A program made the translations under genes and the position numbers. Below the pieces are notes generated by a model. That model was not told the DNA's origin and searched no databases. It worked only from the letters and a program-made list of their open reading frames with translations. Shown here one piece after another: positions 49,101-58,750 of a stretch of 64,000 nt of DNA (position 1 is the first letter of the stretch; every line of letters begins with the position of its first letter). Source of the stretch: Bacteroidales bacterium (GTDB taxonomy: Bacteria > Bacteroidota > Bacteroidia > Bacteroidales > UBA932); the NCBI GenBank assembly GCA_017395045.1, contig JAFPWG010000011.1:62001-126000 (forward strand), given 5' to 3'.

Positions 49101-50130
49101 CGCGGGCGGTCAGGTGCAGACCGGCACGAAGAAGGTCGTGGACTGGGGCAACGTCGGCAAGGGCGCTGCCATCGGCACAGCGGCTGGCGCTGCCGTGGGC
49201 TCCATCATCCCAGGTATAGGCACGGCCATAGGCGCTGCCGTGGGTGCGGCCATCGGCCTGGTGACAGGTGCGATTGCTGGCCTTGCTTCAACGAAGATAG
49301 TTCCCGTCTTCGAGAGCCTCTCCCAGCACTACGGCCAGATATTCAACCCCGAGACCTACGAGCTGGACGAGCGCATTCTGGCGGATTATGACAAACTGGA
49401 CGATGCAACCAAGCAGATTGTCGATAACTGGCAGGATATCGCCGACAAGGCGAAGGAGGCCGAGCAGCAGATGCGCGACAACTTCTCCGACCTGTCCGGC
49501 GACCTGGGCGACAAGCTGAAGAGCTCGCTCGTGGCGGCTTTCAAGAACGGAGAGCTTTACGGTGCCATCGACGATTTCCACGGGAAGATGACTTCCACGA
49601 TTGAGGATATCGTAAGTTCTTTGGTCTTCTCTGCCGTCTTCTCCGACATGTTCACCGACCTGGAGAGCGACTTCATGGCCTCCTTCAAGGGCCCGAACGC
49701 GGATAACAATATCGTCGATGACCTGATGCGCTTCTCTGAAGCATACCAGCAGGGCCTCGCCGACTACGACGAACAGATGAAGGCCGCGCAAGCCTACCTC
49801 CGCAGTCAGGGTTACGATGTCTGGCAATCGGACCAGCGCACCGCCCAGACGCGCACGGGCATCACCGCCACGCAGGATTCCGTCAATGAGGGCAACGCCC
49901 GTCTTACCACCATACAGAGCCATACCTTCGAGCTGAAGGAGGACGTGCGGGAAATCAAGGGCCAGCACGCGGCCGTCGTGCAGAACACCGCCGCCATCCT
50001 TGAGCACGTGCAGGGCATTCATTCGGACACCAACGACATGCGCCAGACGCTCTCCGAGGTCAAGACCTTGGCAGGACACATCAAGAGCGGCGTGGGTACA
50101 ATCATAGACAGCGGAGTGAAGATAAAATGA
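46192..50130 (+). CDS. Tail tape measure protein
   Basis: This 1312-residue protein has long coiled coils in the first third, a hydrophobic segment near residue 300 ('LLLLGGAAVIAAIAVISKL'), Lys/Glu-rich helical middle parts and a Gly/Ala-rich hydrophobic segment near residue 1000 ('GTAAGAAVGSIIPGIGTAIG' and on). By the usual relation of about 1.5 angstrom per residue the tail would be roughly 190-200 nm. It sets tail length and helps DNA entry. The stop overlaps the next ATG. Confidence 0.93.
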   Translation: MANEGTYYGVGLDISGVQKDGQVVIEEFNKIDRAAAAAGKSIDSSSKKMSASITTLDGAYKSARDNFDGTVDDLKKGIELTKQYLTELKLQYRDTLAAVNKTGDPKMAAALRQIKAEIDLEEAALQGLEDRYKSIAGEAAPRFTTQVRQLANEMMALRAEGRQNSEEYRDLEEKMRKLVEVQRQFSIERANMTAGASNMFNGMVNGVQGLMGAYTAASGVAGAFTKDQEKLMAIQTKLQSSMSILMGLQQLSNTLSSTSAFRVTVLTKATQLWHAWNLRTATGLMTMGTSAQFARAATIGLHSALLLLGGAAVIAAIAVISKLTEQQKKAREEQKKWQDEVGQNVSSQLAEYRRLQAEWEKCNGSLEQQKAVVEKNREAWEKLGFEVNDTTTYEKVAVENSEAVVNALIARAKAAAYASLAETKYAKAIQLRLAAENVGTKWWQELAIGLAGSGDEYGNGGVSQEVQDAMRSDFIENNRQKLLAEAAQLEKEADSLIQNGIAQTDIATTLLQGLPTVVHNTTGATARTYEEALAEILKQTDNFKKQLTSAQREGIRDAFSAEMDVAKSSDNWETYYRAKRDLAKFNYEQEKADALAAYEATEREVAEKRLEWQKKGWDTSALDQQLQTAADLYNQTAQNIEASYAASLSGIEREEKETNDRITADEQAALRKREQNRIDFLRQYGTFEQKLAATIEDFDRKIAEAEDEFEKKTLGAKKADAIMELYRQYSNIYKLIFANVKSLTGSLLGDAIKATQDQINEAEKNKASTESLIKLYERLHTLQNEQADRNRGWGFVGLAGNIAALDAEVAKGKDADLEKVAVLQDGIEKSFKEIGAAFSELGKELEQFDGALGDIGKTFSAIGDNADTIGKAFSGGFAENTAGAISTAVSGSIQLLGMVLTSIEKNKKAQEEWNLTIEAAEMKYKMLQLDALDYKQKNIFGVENPYKRAIDGALQYGSAMEALNEQVGKLAGGQVQTGTKKVVDWGNVGKGAAIGTAAGAAVGSIIPGIGTAIGAAVGAAIGLVTGAIAGLASTKIVPVFESLSQHYGQIFNPETYELDERILADYDKLDDATKQIVDNWQDIADKAKEAEQQMRDNFSDLSGDLGDKLKSSLVAAFKNGELYGAIDDFHGKMTSTIEDIVSSLVFSAVFSDMFTDLESDFMASFKGPNADNNIVDDLMRFSEAYQQGLADYDEQMKAAQAYLRSQGYDVWQSDQRTAQTRTGITATQDSVNEGNARLTTIQSHTFELKEDVREIKGQHAAVVQNTAAILEHVQGIHSDTNDMRQTLSEVKTLAGHIKSGVGTIIDSGVKIK

Positions 50131-51179
50131 TTACCAAGCTATACATAGACGGGGTTAATATCCTCACAACATACAACGTCACGCTCGCCAAAGATGCGTA
50201 CAAGACACTGGTGCAGTGGCCCGAAATGAAGGCCGTCGGCGGCAACGACTGGCAGGAAATGAACGGCTATGAGCCGGACCTTTCCAACCCCCTGCTTGAA
50301 TCCCGGACCGTCACCCTGAAGTTCATCCTGAAGGGGACCATCGCGGATATCGACGGCTTCTATGCCTTTCTGGGCGGCAAGCCGGTGCGCTCCTTCACCT
50401 TTCAGGAGATTGGACGCAGCTGCACCCTGCGCCTCGAATCCATGCCGAGCATCCAGTATGCCCGAACCTTCCACATCATGCAGGTGCAGTTCGCCGCCGA
50501 CAAGCCTCTTGAAGGTTACTCCTATGTCGCGCCGTCCTCCAGTCTGCCCGAGAAGCGCGATTATGTCATTGATGAGGTCCCGCTCTCCGGATACGGAGTG
50601 CGCGTCCTGCAAGGCACAATCAGCTCCGTTATCAAGGGCGCGGAAGTCAAGCCGCTGCTTATCCGCAAATCCTCTGTCATCAGCGGGGCGACCTACGACG
50701 AAAACCCCCTGCTGAATGATGCTGAAGATACCTTCGACAGCGAGGAATACGAGACCATCGGCGGCTCTGTGGAGGGCGTTTCTGCCAACTGGAAACGCAG
50801 CAAAGCCCAGGGAACCGTCACCTATAAGGGCCGCGACATCACCCTCAATTGCCTGATGCGGGGCGCTGCCTCCGGCGTATGGCAGAATTACGATGCGCTC
50901 CTGTACAACCTTTCCAAGTCTGTAGTGAGCGCGGACCCGACCCTCGCCGGGGCGCGGTCCATCTTTATCCGGGCACTCGGCAAGACCTTCAAGAGCTTCT
51001 ACAAGAGCCAGAGGGTCGAAGAGTTCCTTTACCGTGACGGGCGCATCTGGCTCAAGTTCAACTTAACTCTTACGCTGTTCGAGGAGGAAGGCAGCGCCAG
51101 TTTTTTTCTCGCAACTGAGGATGGCGGCTTCGTCATCACCGAGGACGGGAAACTGATACCGATTATTCCTGCATTCTAA
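50127..51179 (+). CDS. Distal tail protein-like
   Basis: The 350-residue protein follows the tape measure with a 4-bp overlap. Beta-rich, with 'ESRTVTLKFILKGTIADIDG', 'FYAFLGGKPVRSFTFQEIGR' and 'SCTLRLESMPSIQYARTFHI', which resembles Dit N-terminal domains that form the ring at the tail tip. Call by context and fold impression. Confidence 0.65.
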   Translation: MITKLYIDGVNILTTYNVTLAKDAYKTLVQWPEMKAVGGNDWQEMNGYEPDLSNPLLESRTVTLKFILKGTIADIDGFYAFLGGKPVRSFTFQEIGRSCTLRLESMPSIQYARTFHIMQVQFAADKPLEGYSYVAPSSSLPEKRDYVIDEVPLSGYGVRVLQGTISSVIKGAEVKPLLIRKSSVISGATYDENPLLNDAEDTFDSEEYETIGGSVEGVSANWKRSKAQGTVTYKGRDITLNCLMRGAASGVWQNYDALLYNLSKSVVSADPTLAGARSIFIRALGKTFKSFYKSQRVEEFLYRDGRIWLKFNLTLTLFEEEGSASFFLATEDGGFVITEDGKLIPIIPAF

Positions 51180-51191
51180 AATTGAAGTGCT

Positions 51192-51860
51192 ATGGCTATT
51201 GATGTTGAGAACGCTGAATTACAACCGATAAGCGGATTGCCCGCCGCAACGACCTTCGAGGGCCTCTATACCATCGCCACGGATGCCAACAACCGCTCCG
51301 TGAAGGTCCCGCTGCACGCCATCGTAAGACCTCCCTATATCGGCCAGAACGGCCATTGGTATATCTGGAGCATGAGCGGCAACGCCTACGTGGATTCCGG
51401 CGCTGAATCCCGTGGCGCAACCGGCGCGGCGTTCACATATCAGGACTTTACGGAAGAGCAGCTTGCGGCCCTGAAGGGAGCGGATGGCTCCAATGGTATC
51501 GGTGTCAGCTCTTCCGTCGTCAGCTACGGCCTGAGCGATGCCCAGGCGACCGCCCCCGCGTCGTGGTCCGAGAATATCCCCACGCTGGAGGCTGGCAAAT
51601 GGCTCTGGTCCCGCACGGTCATATCCTACACCAACAACACGTCTTCCACCATCTACACCAAGATATACCTTCCGACCGACGGCAAGAGCGCCTATGAGCT
51701 GGCCCAGGAGGGAGGATATCAGGGGACGGAAGAGCAGTTTGCCGCGATGCTCGCCAGCCTTGGCTCCGATGAAGTCTGGCTGACGGAAAACGAGTGGGAA
51801 GCCCTCACCACCAAGGACCCCAACAAGACGTACAACATCTATGAGGTTGTCAGCCAATGA
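51192..51860 (+). CDS. Tail tip/fibre protein with collagen-like linker
   Basis: The 222-residue protein has 'PPYIGQNGHWYIWSMSGNAY', a type of carbohydrate-binding/baseplate module common in Bacteroidetes phages, and 'SRGATGAAFTYQDFTEEQLA', 'LKGADGSNGIG', 'SAYELAQEGGYQGTEEQFAA', which are familiar from tail-fibre linkers. It probably forms part of the tip. Overlaps the next gene by 4 bp. Confidence 0.6.
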   Translation: MAIDVENAELQPISGLPAATTFEGLYTIATDANNRSVKVPLHAIVRPPYIGQNGHWYIWSMSGNAYVDSGAESRGATGAAFTYQDFTEEQLAALKGADGSNGIGVSSSVVSYGLSDAQATAPASWSENIPTLEAGKWLWSRTVISYTNNTSSTIYTKIYLPTDGKSAYELAQEGGYQGTEEQFAAMLASLGSDEVWLTENEWEALTTKDPNKTYNIYEVVSQ

Positions 51861-52048
51861 GGTTCCGTGGTGCAAATAAGGAAATGACGGCCCGCTACAA
51901 GGTCCGTCCGAACGGCGAAATCTGGTCCGTTCAGGAGATGTATCGCGGTGCCAGTCTCGTATGGCAGGCGATACGTTCCTGTTTCGGCTCCGGAGCATGG
52001 ATAGGCGAGCGCCCCTGGCTGGGCGATGACCCTTGGAAAGGAATTTAG
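51857..52048 (+). CDS. Small tail-region protein
   Basis: The 63-residue protein is Trp-rich at the end ('GSGAWIGERPWLGDDPWKGI'). It lies between tail-tip genes and probably is a structural or assembly factor. No known family. Confidence 0.5.
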   Translation: MRFRGANKEMTARYKVRPNGEIWSVQEMYRGASLVWQAIRSCFGSGAWIGERPWLGDDPWKGI

Positions 52049-52070
52049 AACCCTACTAAATCACAACTAT

Positions 52071-55000
52071 ATGGCAAGAACAAGCCCCAACAGCATCACA
52101 TCAATGTCCCAGAGCTGGAAGAATGACCCGGCCAACAACCTGCCTTTCTCCGGCGACGCGGTAGAGGCGTTCATCAAGGCGACCTTCGGCACCAAGTTCG
52201 GATATATCACCATCCCGCAGGCCAAACAGCAGGATGGGTTTTATCATATCTGGTGCTTCGCCACGGAAGCGGATTATGACAGCTACGTCGAGAACCCAAC
52301 GACCCACGCCAGCAAGCTGCTCCAGGACATCGCCATCCCCATCAGCACGGAACACGGCGTTACCTATTCGGCCCGCCTCGTGTGCTCGGAGACCGTCTCT
52401 AACCAGATTGTCTCTGTCGAGAAGCGCCACCTCACCGGCCTGCGTTTCTCTTCCATCCAGAACGACAACGGCACGCTCATCAACGCCGGTATATCCGGCA
52501 TCCTGACCTTCCAGCGCTCCGTTGACGGCGGCTCCACCTGGGAGACCGTGGGCACGGATTCCATCACGTCCCGCGAGACCAACGACACGGTGTATGATAC
52601 CTTCGACATCGGAAAGTATTTCTCCAACACCAACCCGCAGCAGATTCGCGTCCGGGCCAGCTTCGCCGTCACCGACGAAGAGGGCAATATCCTTTCCACC
52701 GCGACGAGCGCCTGGATTACGTGGAGCAACATCATCTACACGACCCTGACGCTGGAGTTCGCCTACGACTATTCGCAGGCTATTGACGCATCGCAGGTGA
52801 CGGCCCTGCCGCTCGCCTATATCCTCACCGGCTCCGTCGCCCGCCAGCTGCATGTCAGTATCATCGGCAGCAAGGGAACCTATACGCACGTTTTCAACAT
52901 TGGCGCAAATGAGTACACCAGCGAGCTTCAGACGTGGAGAGGCCAGGCTGACGATGACAGCAATCTGTACGGCCTCCTTACCAGCGGCGTTAAGACCATC
53001 GAAGCGTGGCTTACCTGCTCGGCTGGAGGGTCAGGCGGCACCATCGAGAGCGAGCATGTGGTGAATCAGGTCGTTGTAGATGCTGGGGAGACCATCGACC
53101 CGGTTGTTCTTATCGAGGACCTGCGCACCACCGTCCAGAACTACGTCCCTGTCGAGTTCTTCCGTTGGTCCGTATATGCTCCGGGCCACGAGACCGTCTC
53201 CGTGCGCTTCAAGCTCACCGACTACAACGGGAATGAGACGTACCTCGATGAAACCATCCTCGCCATCCCGGGCCAGTCCTACATCCAGAACGCAACCGTG
53301 GAGATTGAGGACAGCGTGAACGATACCCTATATGCCTACCTGTCAATCATCATCGACGGTGTGCAGAGCGGAAGTCGCACGGCCATCACCGTTGACAACA
53401 GCGACAAGTTCGCTCCCACATCTGGGGCCGATTGGGTGATGAACCCCAAGACCCGCAATAACTCCGCAAAGAATGCGGGCGGTACCGACAACGTGGAGAC
53501 AATCGACGGCGTGACCGCCACCTTCGAGGGCATGTCTTGGCTCACCGACGGCTGGCTGGAGGCAGAGGACGGACAGCGCGTGCTCCGTCTTCTGGCCGGG
53601 CAGCGCGTGACGTTCGGGTATGACTGGCTGGATTCGTTCGCCAATAACGCAAACTCCAATGTCACCCTTGAGCTGGACCTGAAGGTGCGCAACATCACCG
53701 ACGAAGATACTCCCTGCCTGACGGCCCTTGAGACCTTCGCCAGCGCCGCCGGTTATATCGGCCTGAAGATGAAGCCGCTCGTGGGAGCTGTTATGACAGC
53801 GACCAAGGTCACGGAGGAATCGCAGGATTTCCGTTGGCAGGAAGATGAGCGCGTCCGCATCGCAATTAACATCGTTTCCCAGCTCCGCGCCGGAGTGGCC
53901 GGTGGCAGCGCGATGCCTCTGTGCCGTGTCTTTGTGAACGGGGTTATCAACAGGGAGTTTCAGTTTGAGACCGAATCCGGCCAGTGGTGGCGAAGCGGCA
54001 GTAGCATCGTCGTTGGACAGCACGCCGCCGATATCGACATCTACGGCATCCGCGTGTACAAGGGCAACAACGGTGCCCTTACCAGCGCCGATATCCTGAA
54101 CGACTATGTGGCGACCCTTCCCACGTCGGAAGAAAAGAACACCTTCAGGAATGCCAATGCTATCCTTGGGCCTAACGGCCTTGTGAGTGCCGACCTGTGC
54201 AAGCAGAAGGGCGTGAACGTCCTTATCTGGCACGGCATCCAGCCTTACCACGAGCTGACCGCCAAGCAAAAGGGCTGGTGGGAGGTCCACGTGTACGATG
54301 CCAGCGGCCACGAGATACCCGAATACTCCGGGACCATCTGCCAGGAGAGCAAGAGCCTCGAAGCGAAGAGGCAGGGCACGACGGCAAACACCTACTACTA
54401 CTCCAATATCCAGACGAAGCTCAAGGACGTGACCGATACCATCCTTGTGAAGGTTGAGGATATCCACCCCGATTTTACAGATTGGGAGGAAAGTCAGGAG
54501 CACCCGGGCTATGCCGAGGTCGTGGACGGCTGGATTGACGGGAACGGCAAATATCGCGGTGCGCAGTACCAGAGCGCTGCGGGCGTGCCCTACGCTACAA
54601 AGCTCGTCGGCAAAATCAACTACGCATCATCCATGCAGTCGCACCTGATGGCCTCCTGCCGCCTGTACAACGACCTCCACAAGGCCATCGTGGGCCTTAC
54701 GTCGCTCCAGCAACAGAGCGCTGGGGCGAGAGTGGCGAAGTATCAGGAAATGTTTCTGTACTTCACGCAGGCCGACAACGACCCCGCGCCGGTATTCCAA
54801 GGCCCTATCACGTGGGGAGCCGGAAAGATGGACGACCCTACCTGGGGCTATAAGAAATCCAGTCATGCGATGTTCTGCATGATTGAGGGGGCTGACAACA
54901 ACCTTCCCCTGACGGACATGCGCGTCCCGTGGCAGTCCAACCGCATCACCGTTACCGAAGATGACGGTGAGGTGGCAGGATGGGTGTACAACGGTGCGGT

Positions 55001-58000
55001 GAACCTGAACCTTGACCGCTGCAAGACCGTAACCCGGGATTTTGCCGTGCTCGATGCTAACAACCAGCGCACCACCAAGTCCCTGAAGGGGCCGTCCGTG
55101 GATGTCGAGAACAAAATCAAGCAGTTCGTCAACTTCTTCTACCGCCACAATCCCCGTATCAAGGTCTGGGTTGGCCCGTGGTCTGGTACAGGTGGCTTCA
55201 TGGCTTCGGACCAGCAGGCTTCCGCCCGTGATTGGATGTGGTGGTGCACCGCTGGAGACGATGCTTACAAGCTGCGCCGCTTCGACTACGTGGAGCAGGT
55301 CTGGGTTGAGGCAGGATGGGACGAGACTAACGAGGCCGTGGAGGTGCGCAACCTCTCGACGGAGTTCCCTACCGCCGTTTCCGAGAATGCCGGTGAGTGG
55401 GAGGACATGAACGCTGCCTTTATCGCGGCCATCGCCGCCCACGCCCGCGCCAACGTCGGCGACATCGTGGTGACGGATTCCCTGAAGTTCCATTACGCAT
55501 TTGTCCACCAGCTGCTCGCCGGTTCGGATAACTGCTCCAAGAATACCTACTACACCCTTGACCCGGTGACGCTCAAGTGGTTCTTCTCGCAGGACGACAT
55601 GGACACCATCCTTGCCACCGATAACTCCGGCTTCCAGACGAAGCCCTACTACATCGACCGCCAGAACCCGTGCGCGGAGGGGTCCGACGTGGCCCTGTAC
55701 GAGGGTGGAGCAAATGCCCTGTTCAACTGCTGCGAGGCTATGTACGAAGGCACCGGCGAAATCCGGGAAATGCTCAAGAGCATCTTCACGGCCATGTCGT
55801 CGCTCGTGTCATCCACCGAAAATATCCCTTGGGTTGACAGCGCCGACCGTCCTACGCCTTGGGGCTGCATGTGGAAATACTTCTTCTCAGTCCAGAAGAG
55901 AATCCCGGCGGTGGCCTACAACGAGACCGCCCGCATCCGCTACGAGGGACCCGAAAGCATCGGCTTTGTCTCTGACCGTGGCGTGCGCCCTATCTCGCAG
56001 TCTATGGGCGACCAGCTCCAGAGCGAACTCCAGTATATGAAGCGCCGTCTGGTGATGCTCGCCAGCTATGCCGAGTGGGGCAACTTCTCCGTGTCCTCTG
56101 GCAGCTCCGGCAACATCGGACTGCCTGACGCATCGGCCCTGCTGGGTATCGAGGCGACCACCGACGTGGCTGGTAATGCCGCCGAAATCGTCTTTACCGG
56201 CCTCATTCCCCATCAGTACCTGTGGCCCGGTGGACGTGTCGGCCAGACGAACAAGGCCCTGCGTAAGCGTTGCAAGCCGGGCGTGCCGGTGAACTTCGAC
56301 CTGACCGGAGGAACCGCCGTGCAGGGCGACACCGCCTGCGCCCTGTATGGGACGAACTACTATCGTTCCCTTGGCAACCTCGGCAATATCAGCGTGAAGG
56401 ACAGCCGCGAATGCCAGATTACGGCCAAGCGCCTGACGAACCTCCTGATATCCCCGACGGACCCGGATAAGCCGAATTTCCGGCCTACGTCGCTGGTCCT
56501 GAACGCCCCGCTTCTGGAGACTATCAACCTCAACGGGAGTAACCGTATCGGCGGCACGCTGCGCCTTGTCGAGTGCGTGCGCCTCGCATCAGTCGATTTG
56601 CGGGGCTGCTCGTCCATCAATGCCATCGCCCTGCCGGAGAACCGCCTGCTTACGAGCGTGCAGCTTGGGTCTGGCCTGACTGACCTTTCCATCGGAAACC
56701 AGCCTTGTCTCAACACGCTCACCCTCGAAGGGGCCACCCTCCTGCAATCCCTCCGCATTGTCGCGCCGGCAGCGAACAATATCAGCTCGCTGGCCATCAT
56801 TCAGCAGTGCTATGAGGATGACGCGCCGCTGTCCCACGGCATCAGGATTGATAACGTGAACTGGTCCCTGAACGGAGCTGGGCTTGTGACGTGGCTCGCC
56901 AACCTGTCCGCCGACCTCCGGGGGCAAATCGACATTGCCGGAAACAACCGCGTGACGTTCACCACGAAGCAGCTGTACCTCGACACGTGGGGGGATATCG
57001 ACGATTCGCAGAACCCCCTATACATCACATACGTCCCCATCAACCTTGCCAGCGTCAAGATTTACGGGAAGCATTACCTCGATGCCGTCGGCAACTACCA
57101 GCTGAATATCATCCCGAACAGCCAGTATGCGAATAACTTCAGCTCTATCGTCTGGTCTATATCCGCCAATGCCTATGCGACCATCAACGCAAGGACCGGC
57201 CTTGTGACGGTCCAGAACGTCAGCACGGAGGATATCGGCCCGACGGCCACCGTCACCGTCCAGGCGACCCTCACGAACGGAACCGTCCGCACCGCGACGC
57301 TGGAGCTGGCCTTCTATGAGCACATGCCGCAGGTGGGAGACCTCGTATATGCGAACGGGGAAGTCCTCGACTACTACGACGATGCTATGACCCCTGTTTT
57401 GCTGGTTACATGGGTGAATCCCAGCGACCGCAGGCACGGTGTCGGCGCGTCGCTTACCGTCCTCGCATCCCATTATTGGGGCCTGTATAACAACGCATCG
57501 AGTGGTGTTGCTGGCGTGACGCTGGAGGATTCCGACTACTCCGCCTATAACAACCCGTTCCTGACGAACAAGACGACGCGAGGCGTAAACTACACCACCG
57601 ATGCGGGATATCTGGACGACGGCCAGCCTGACGGCTTCGCTGTGTTCACCGGCAACGACGTTCTGGCGGAAATCGGCAATACGCAGGTGACACAGGCGCT
57701 CTACGAGCAGCATTCGCAGTATTTCGATGACCTCGGGATAGAGGTTGGCGATTCGATACCTTGGGGCCTGATGAACACCATCAAGATTATCCACCACAGG
57801 GATATCGTGATGTCCGACAGCGCCGTGGACATGGCCGCGCTGATACCCCAGCGAACCGGCAACTACTCCGAAATGGAGATGCTGCTGGCGAACATGGCTG
57901 ACGTGGCCGCTGAATCCGGCAACGTGTACCGGCAGTTCTTCTTCCCGGCTGCGAGCCTCTGCCACGCCTACGAGCCTACGGTCAAGGCCGGTGAGGTCCT

Positions 58001-58253
58001 GGCCGACAAGTTCAAGGCGCATCATTGGTTCCTCCCCGCCGAGGGTGAGCTGGCCCGCTTTGTTTGGCACAACATGAACGGCTCCTTCCAGATGGCTGTC
58101 AACGCTGGCATATACACAGTACCGACCGCCTACCACTGGTCCTCCACAGAGTACTCCGAGGGCAACGCCTGGCTCGTCTACGCTTCCGGTGGCAACGTCG
58201 GCTACGGCACCAAGGCCAGCCAGAACTCTGTGCGGGCGTGGGCCGCATTCTGA
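52071..58253 (+). CDS. Giant tail tip protein (2060 residues), DGR VR2 target
   Basis: The ATG at 52071 (MARTSPNSITSMSQSW) is used. From N to C I see beta-sandwich repeats, a LamG/concanavalin-like part near residues 460-660 ('DGWLEAEDGQRVLRLLAGQR' and 'IVVGQHAADIDIYGIRVYKG'), a long middle, leucine-rich-like repeats near 1480-1590 ('LLETINLNGSNRIGG', 'LASVDLRGCSSINAIALPEN'), a BIG2-like domain ('VWSISANAYATINARTGLVT'), and a terminal C-type-lectin/DUF1566-like domain ('HHWFLPAEGELARFVWHNMN', 'YHWSSTEYSEGNAW'). The last about 36 residues are VR2. Such a protein is most likely the receptor-binding tail tip that the DGR adapts to changing host surfaces. Confidence 0.82.
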   Translation: MARTSPNSITSMSQSWKNDPANNLPFSGDAVEAFIKATFGTKFGYITIPQAKQQDGFYHIWCFATEADYDSYVENPTTHASKLLQDIAIPISTEHGVTYSARLVCSETVSNQIVSVEKRHLTGLRFSSIQNDNGTLINAGISGILTFQRSVDGGSTWETVGTDSITSRETNDTVYDTFDIGKYFSNTNPQQIRVRASFAVTDEEGNILSTATSAWITWSNIIYTTLTLEFAYDYSQAIDASQVTALPLAYILTGSVARQLHVSIIGSKGTYTHVFNIGANEYTSELQTWRGQADDDSNLYGLLTSGVKTIEAWLTCSAGGSGGTIESEHVVNQVVVDAGETIDPVVLIEDLRTTVQNYVPVEFFRWSVYAPGHETVSVRFKLTDYNGNETYLDETILAIPGQSYIQNATVEIEDSVNDTLYAYLSIIIDGVQSGSRTAITVDNSDKFAPTSGADWVMNPKTRNNSAKNAGGTDNVETIDGVTATFEGMSWLTDGWLEAEDGQRVLRLLAGQRVTFGYDWLDSFANNANSNVTLELDLKVRNITDEDTPCLTALETFASAAGYIGLKMKPLVGAVMTATKVTEESQDFRWQEDERVRIAINIVSQLRAGVAGGSAMPLCRVFVNGVINREFQFETESGQWWRSGSSIVVGQHAADIDIYGIRVYKGNNGALTSADILNDYVATLPTSEEKNTFRNANAILGPNGLVSADLCKQKGVNVLIWHGIQPYHELTAKQKGWWEVHVYDASGHEIPEYSGTICQESKSLEAKRQGTTANTYYYSNIQTKLKDVTDTILVKVEDIHPDFTDWEESQEHPGYAEVVDGWIDGNGKYRGAQYQSAAGVPYATKLVGKINYASSMQSHLMASCRLYNDLHKAIVGLTSLQQQSAGARVAKYQEMFLYFTQADNDPAPVFQGPITWGAGKMDDPTWGYKKSSHAMFCMIEGADNNLPLTDMRVPWQSNRITVTEDDGEVAGWVYNGAVNLNLDRCKTVTRDFAVLDANNQRTTKSLKGPSVDVENKIKQFVNFFYRHNPRIKVWVGPWSGTGGFMASDQQASARDWMWWCTAGDDAYKLRRFDYVEQVWVEAGWDETNEAVEVRNLSTEFPTAVSENAGEWEDMNAAFIAAIAAHARANVGDIVVTDSLKFHYAFVHQLLAGSDNCSKNTYYTLDPVTLKWFFSQDDMDTILATDNSGFQTKPYYIDRQNPCAEGSDVALYEGGANALFNCCEAMYEGTGEIREMLKSIFTAMSSLVSSTENIPWVDSADRPTPWGCMWKYFFSVQKRIPAVAYNETARIRYEGPESIGFVSDRGVRPISQSMGDQLQSELQYMKRRLVMLASYAEWGNFSVSSGSSGNIGLPDASALLGIEATTDVAGNAAEIVFTGLIPHQYLWPGGRVGQTNKALRKRCKPGVPVNFDLTGGTAVQGDTACALYGTNYYRSLGNLGNISVKDSRECQITAKRLTNLLISPTDPDKPNFRPTSLVLNAPLLETINLNGSNRIGGTLRLVECVRLASVDLRGCSSINAIALPENRLLTSVQLGSGLTDLSIGNQPCLNTLTLEGATLLQSLRIVAPAANNISSLAIIQQCYEDDAPLSHGIRIDNVNWSLNGAGLVTWLANLSADLRGQIDIAGNNRVTFTTKQLYLDTWGDIDDSQNPLYITYVPINLASVKIYGKHYLDAVGNYQLNIIPNSQYANNFSSIVWSISANAYATINARTGLVTVQNVSTEDIGPTATVTVQATLTNGTVRTATLELAFYEHMPQVGDLVYANGEVLDYYDDAMTPVLLVTWVNPSDRRHGVGASLTVLASHYWGLYNNASSGVAGVTLEDSDYSAYNNPFLTNKTTRGVNYTTDAGYLDDGQPDGFAVFTGNDVLAEIGNTQVTQALYEQHSQYFDDLGIEVGDSIPWGLMNTIKIIHHRDIVMSDSAVDMAALIPQRTGNYSEMEMLLANMADVAAESGNVYRQFFFPAASLCHAYEPTVKAGEVLADKFKAHHWFLPAEGELARFVWHNMNGSFQMAVNAGIYTVPTAYHWSSTEYSEGNAWLVYASGGNVGYGTKASQNSVRAWAAF
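58141..58248 (+). repeat. DGR variable repeat 2 (VR2)
   Basis: VR2 aligns to the template from base 58855 on without gaps, with 17 differences, all at template A. Eleven of fourteen template Asn codons have been altered, including AAT to GGT. After GCCGCAT, VR2 has one extra T compared with the template, which makes TTCTGA and ends the gene; this marks the 3' limit of homology. Confidence 0.95.
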
Positions 58254-58266
58254 TATCTTGGCCGTC

Positions 58267-58290
58267 GCCCGCGTCGTCTCCGACGCGGGC
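58267..58290 (+). other. DGR hairpin downstream of VR2
   Basis: Perfect 10-bp stem GCCCGCGTCG / CGACGCGGGC with loop TCTC, 13 nt after the stop codon. Compared with the VR1 hairpin, stem positions 4 and 6 differ and their partners change to keep pairing. It may also end transcription of the tail operon. Confidence 0.9.
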
Positions 58291-58354
58291 AGATGTGCGA
58301 GAGCAAGAGAAGTTATATGAATAATCCTAAAAACAATTAAAAAGTTTCAAGTGT

Positions 58355-58750
58355 ATGCAACCGGCGCAGGCACCCATTTACAGGAAGACGGAAGAACTGC
58401 TCGAACTGACCTTTGAGCTGGTCGAACGTATCCCGAAGTCCCTGCCAAACCGCATTTCTGGCGAGAAGGTTATGGATGCGCTCTACGACGCGCTCGATTT
58501 CCTGTATCTCGCACTTAAAAAGGAGCAAAAAGGTGCGCATGAGCTTCAATGTATGGAGGCTTTCGCGCTGAAGATGTCGAAAGTCAAGACCATTTACCGT
58601 GTCTTCCTTCGTCGTAAGGTCGTGTCAAAGAAGCAGTACGCCCGCGCCCTGAAGCTCTTCCATGATATCGCCTCGCAGGCGGGATTCATTATGAAGGGTA
58701 TTCAGTGCGTCAATGCCGCAGAAGGGTCCACTAATGTTCATAATGATTAA
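58355..58750 (+). CDS. avd: DGR accessory variability determinant (Avd)
   Basis: This 131-residue basic four-helix-bundle protein ('YRKTEELLELTFELVERIPK', 'KVMDALYDALDFLYLALKKE', 'KTIYRVFLRRKVVSKKQYAR') has the length, charge and position of Avd, the pentameric partner that binds the reverse transcriptase and template RNA and is required for mutagenic homing. The template repeat follows 104 bp after its end. It carries no catalytic motif, as expected. Confidence 0.88.
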   Translation: MQPAQAPIYRKTEELLELTFELVERIPKSLPNRISGEKVMDALYDALDFLYLALKKEQKGAHELQCMEAFALKMSKVKTIYRVFLRRKVVSKKQYARALKLFHDIASQAGFIMKGIQCVNAAEGSTNVHND

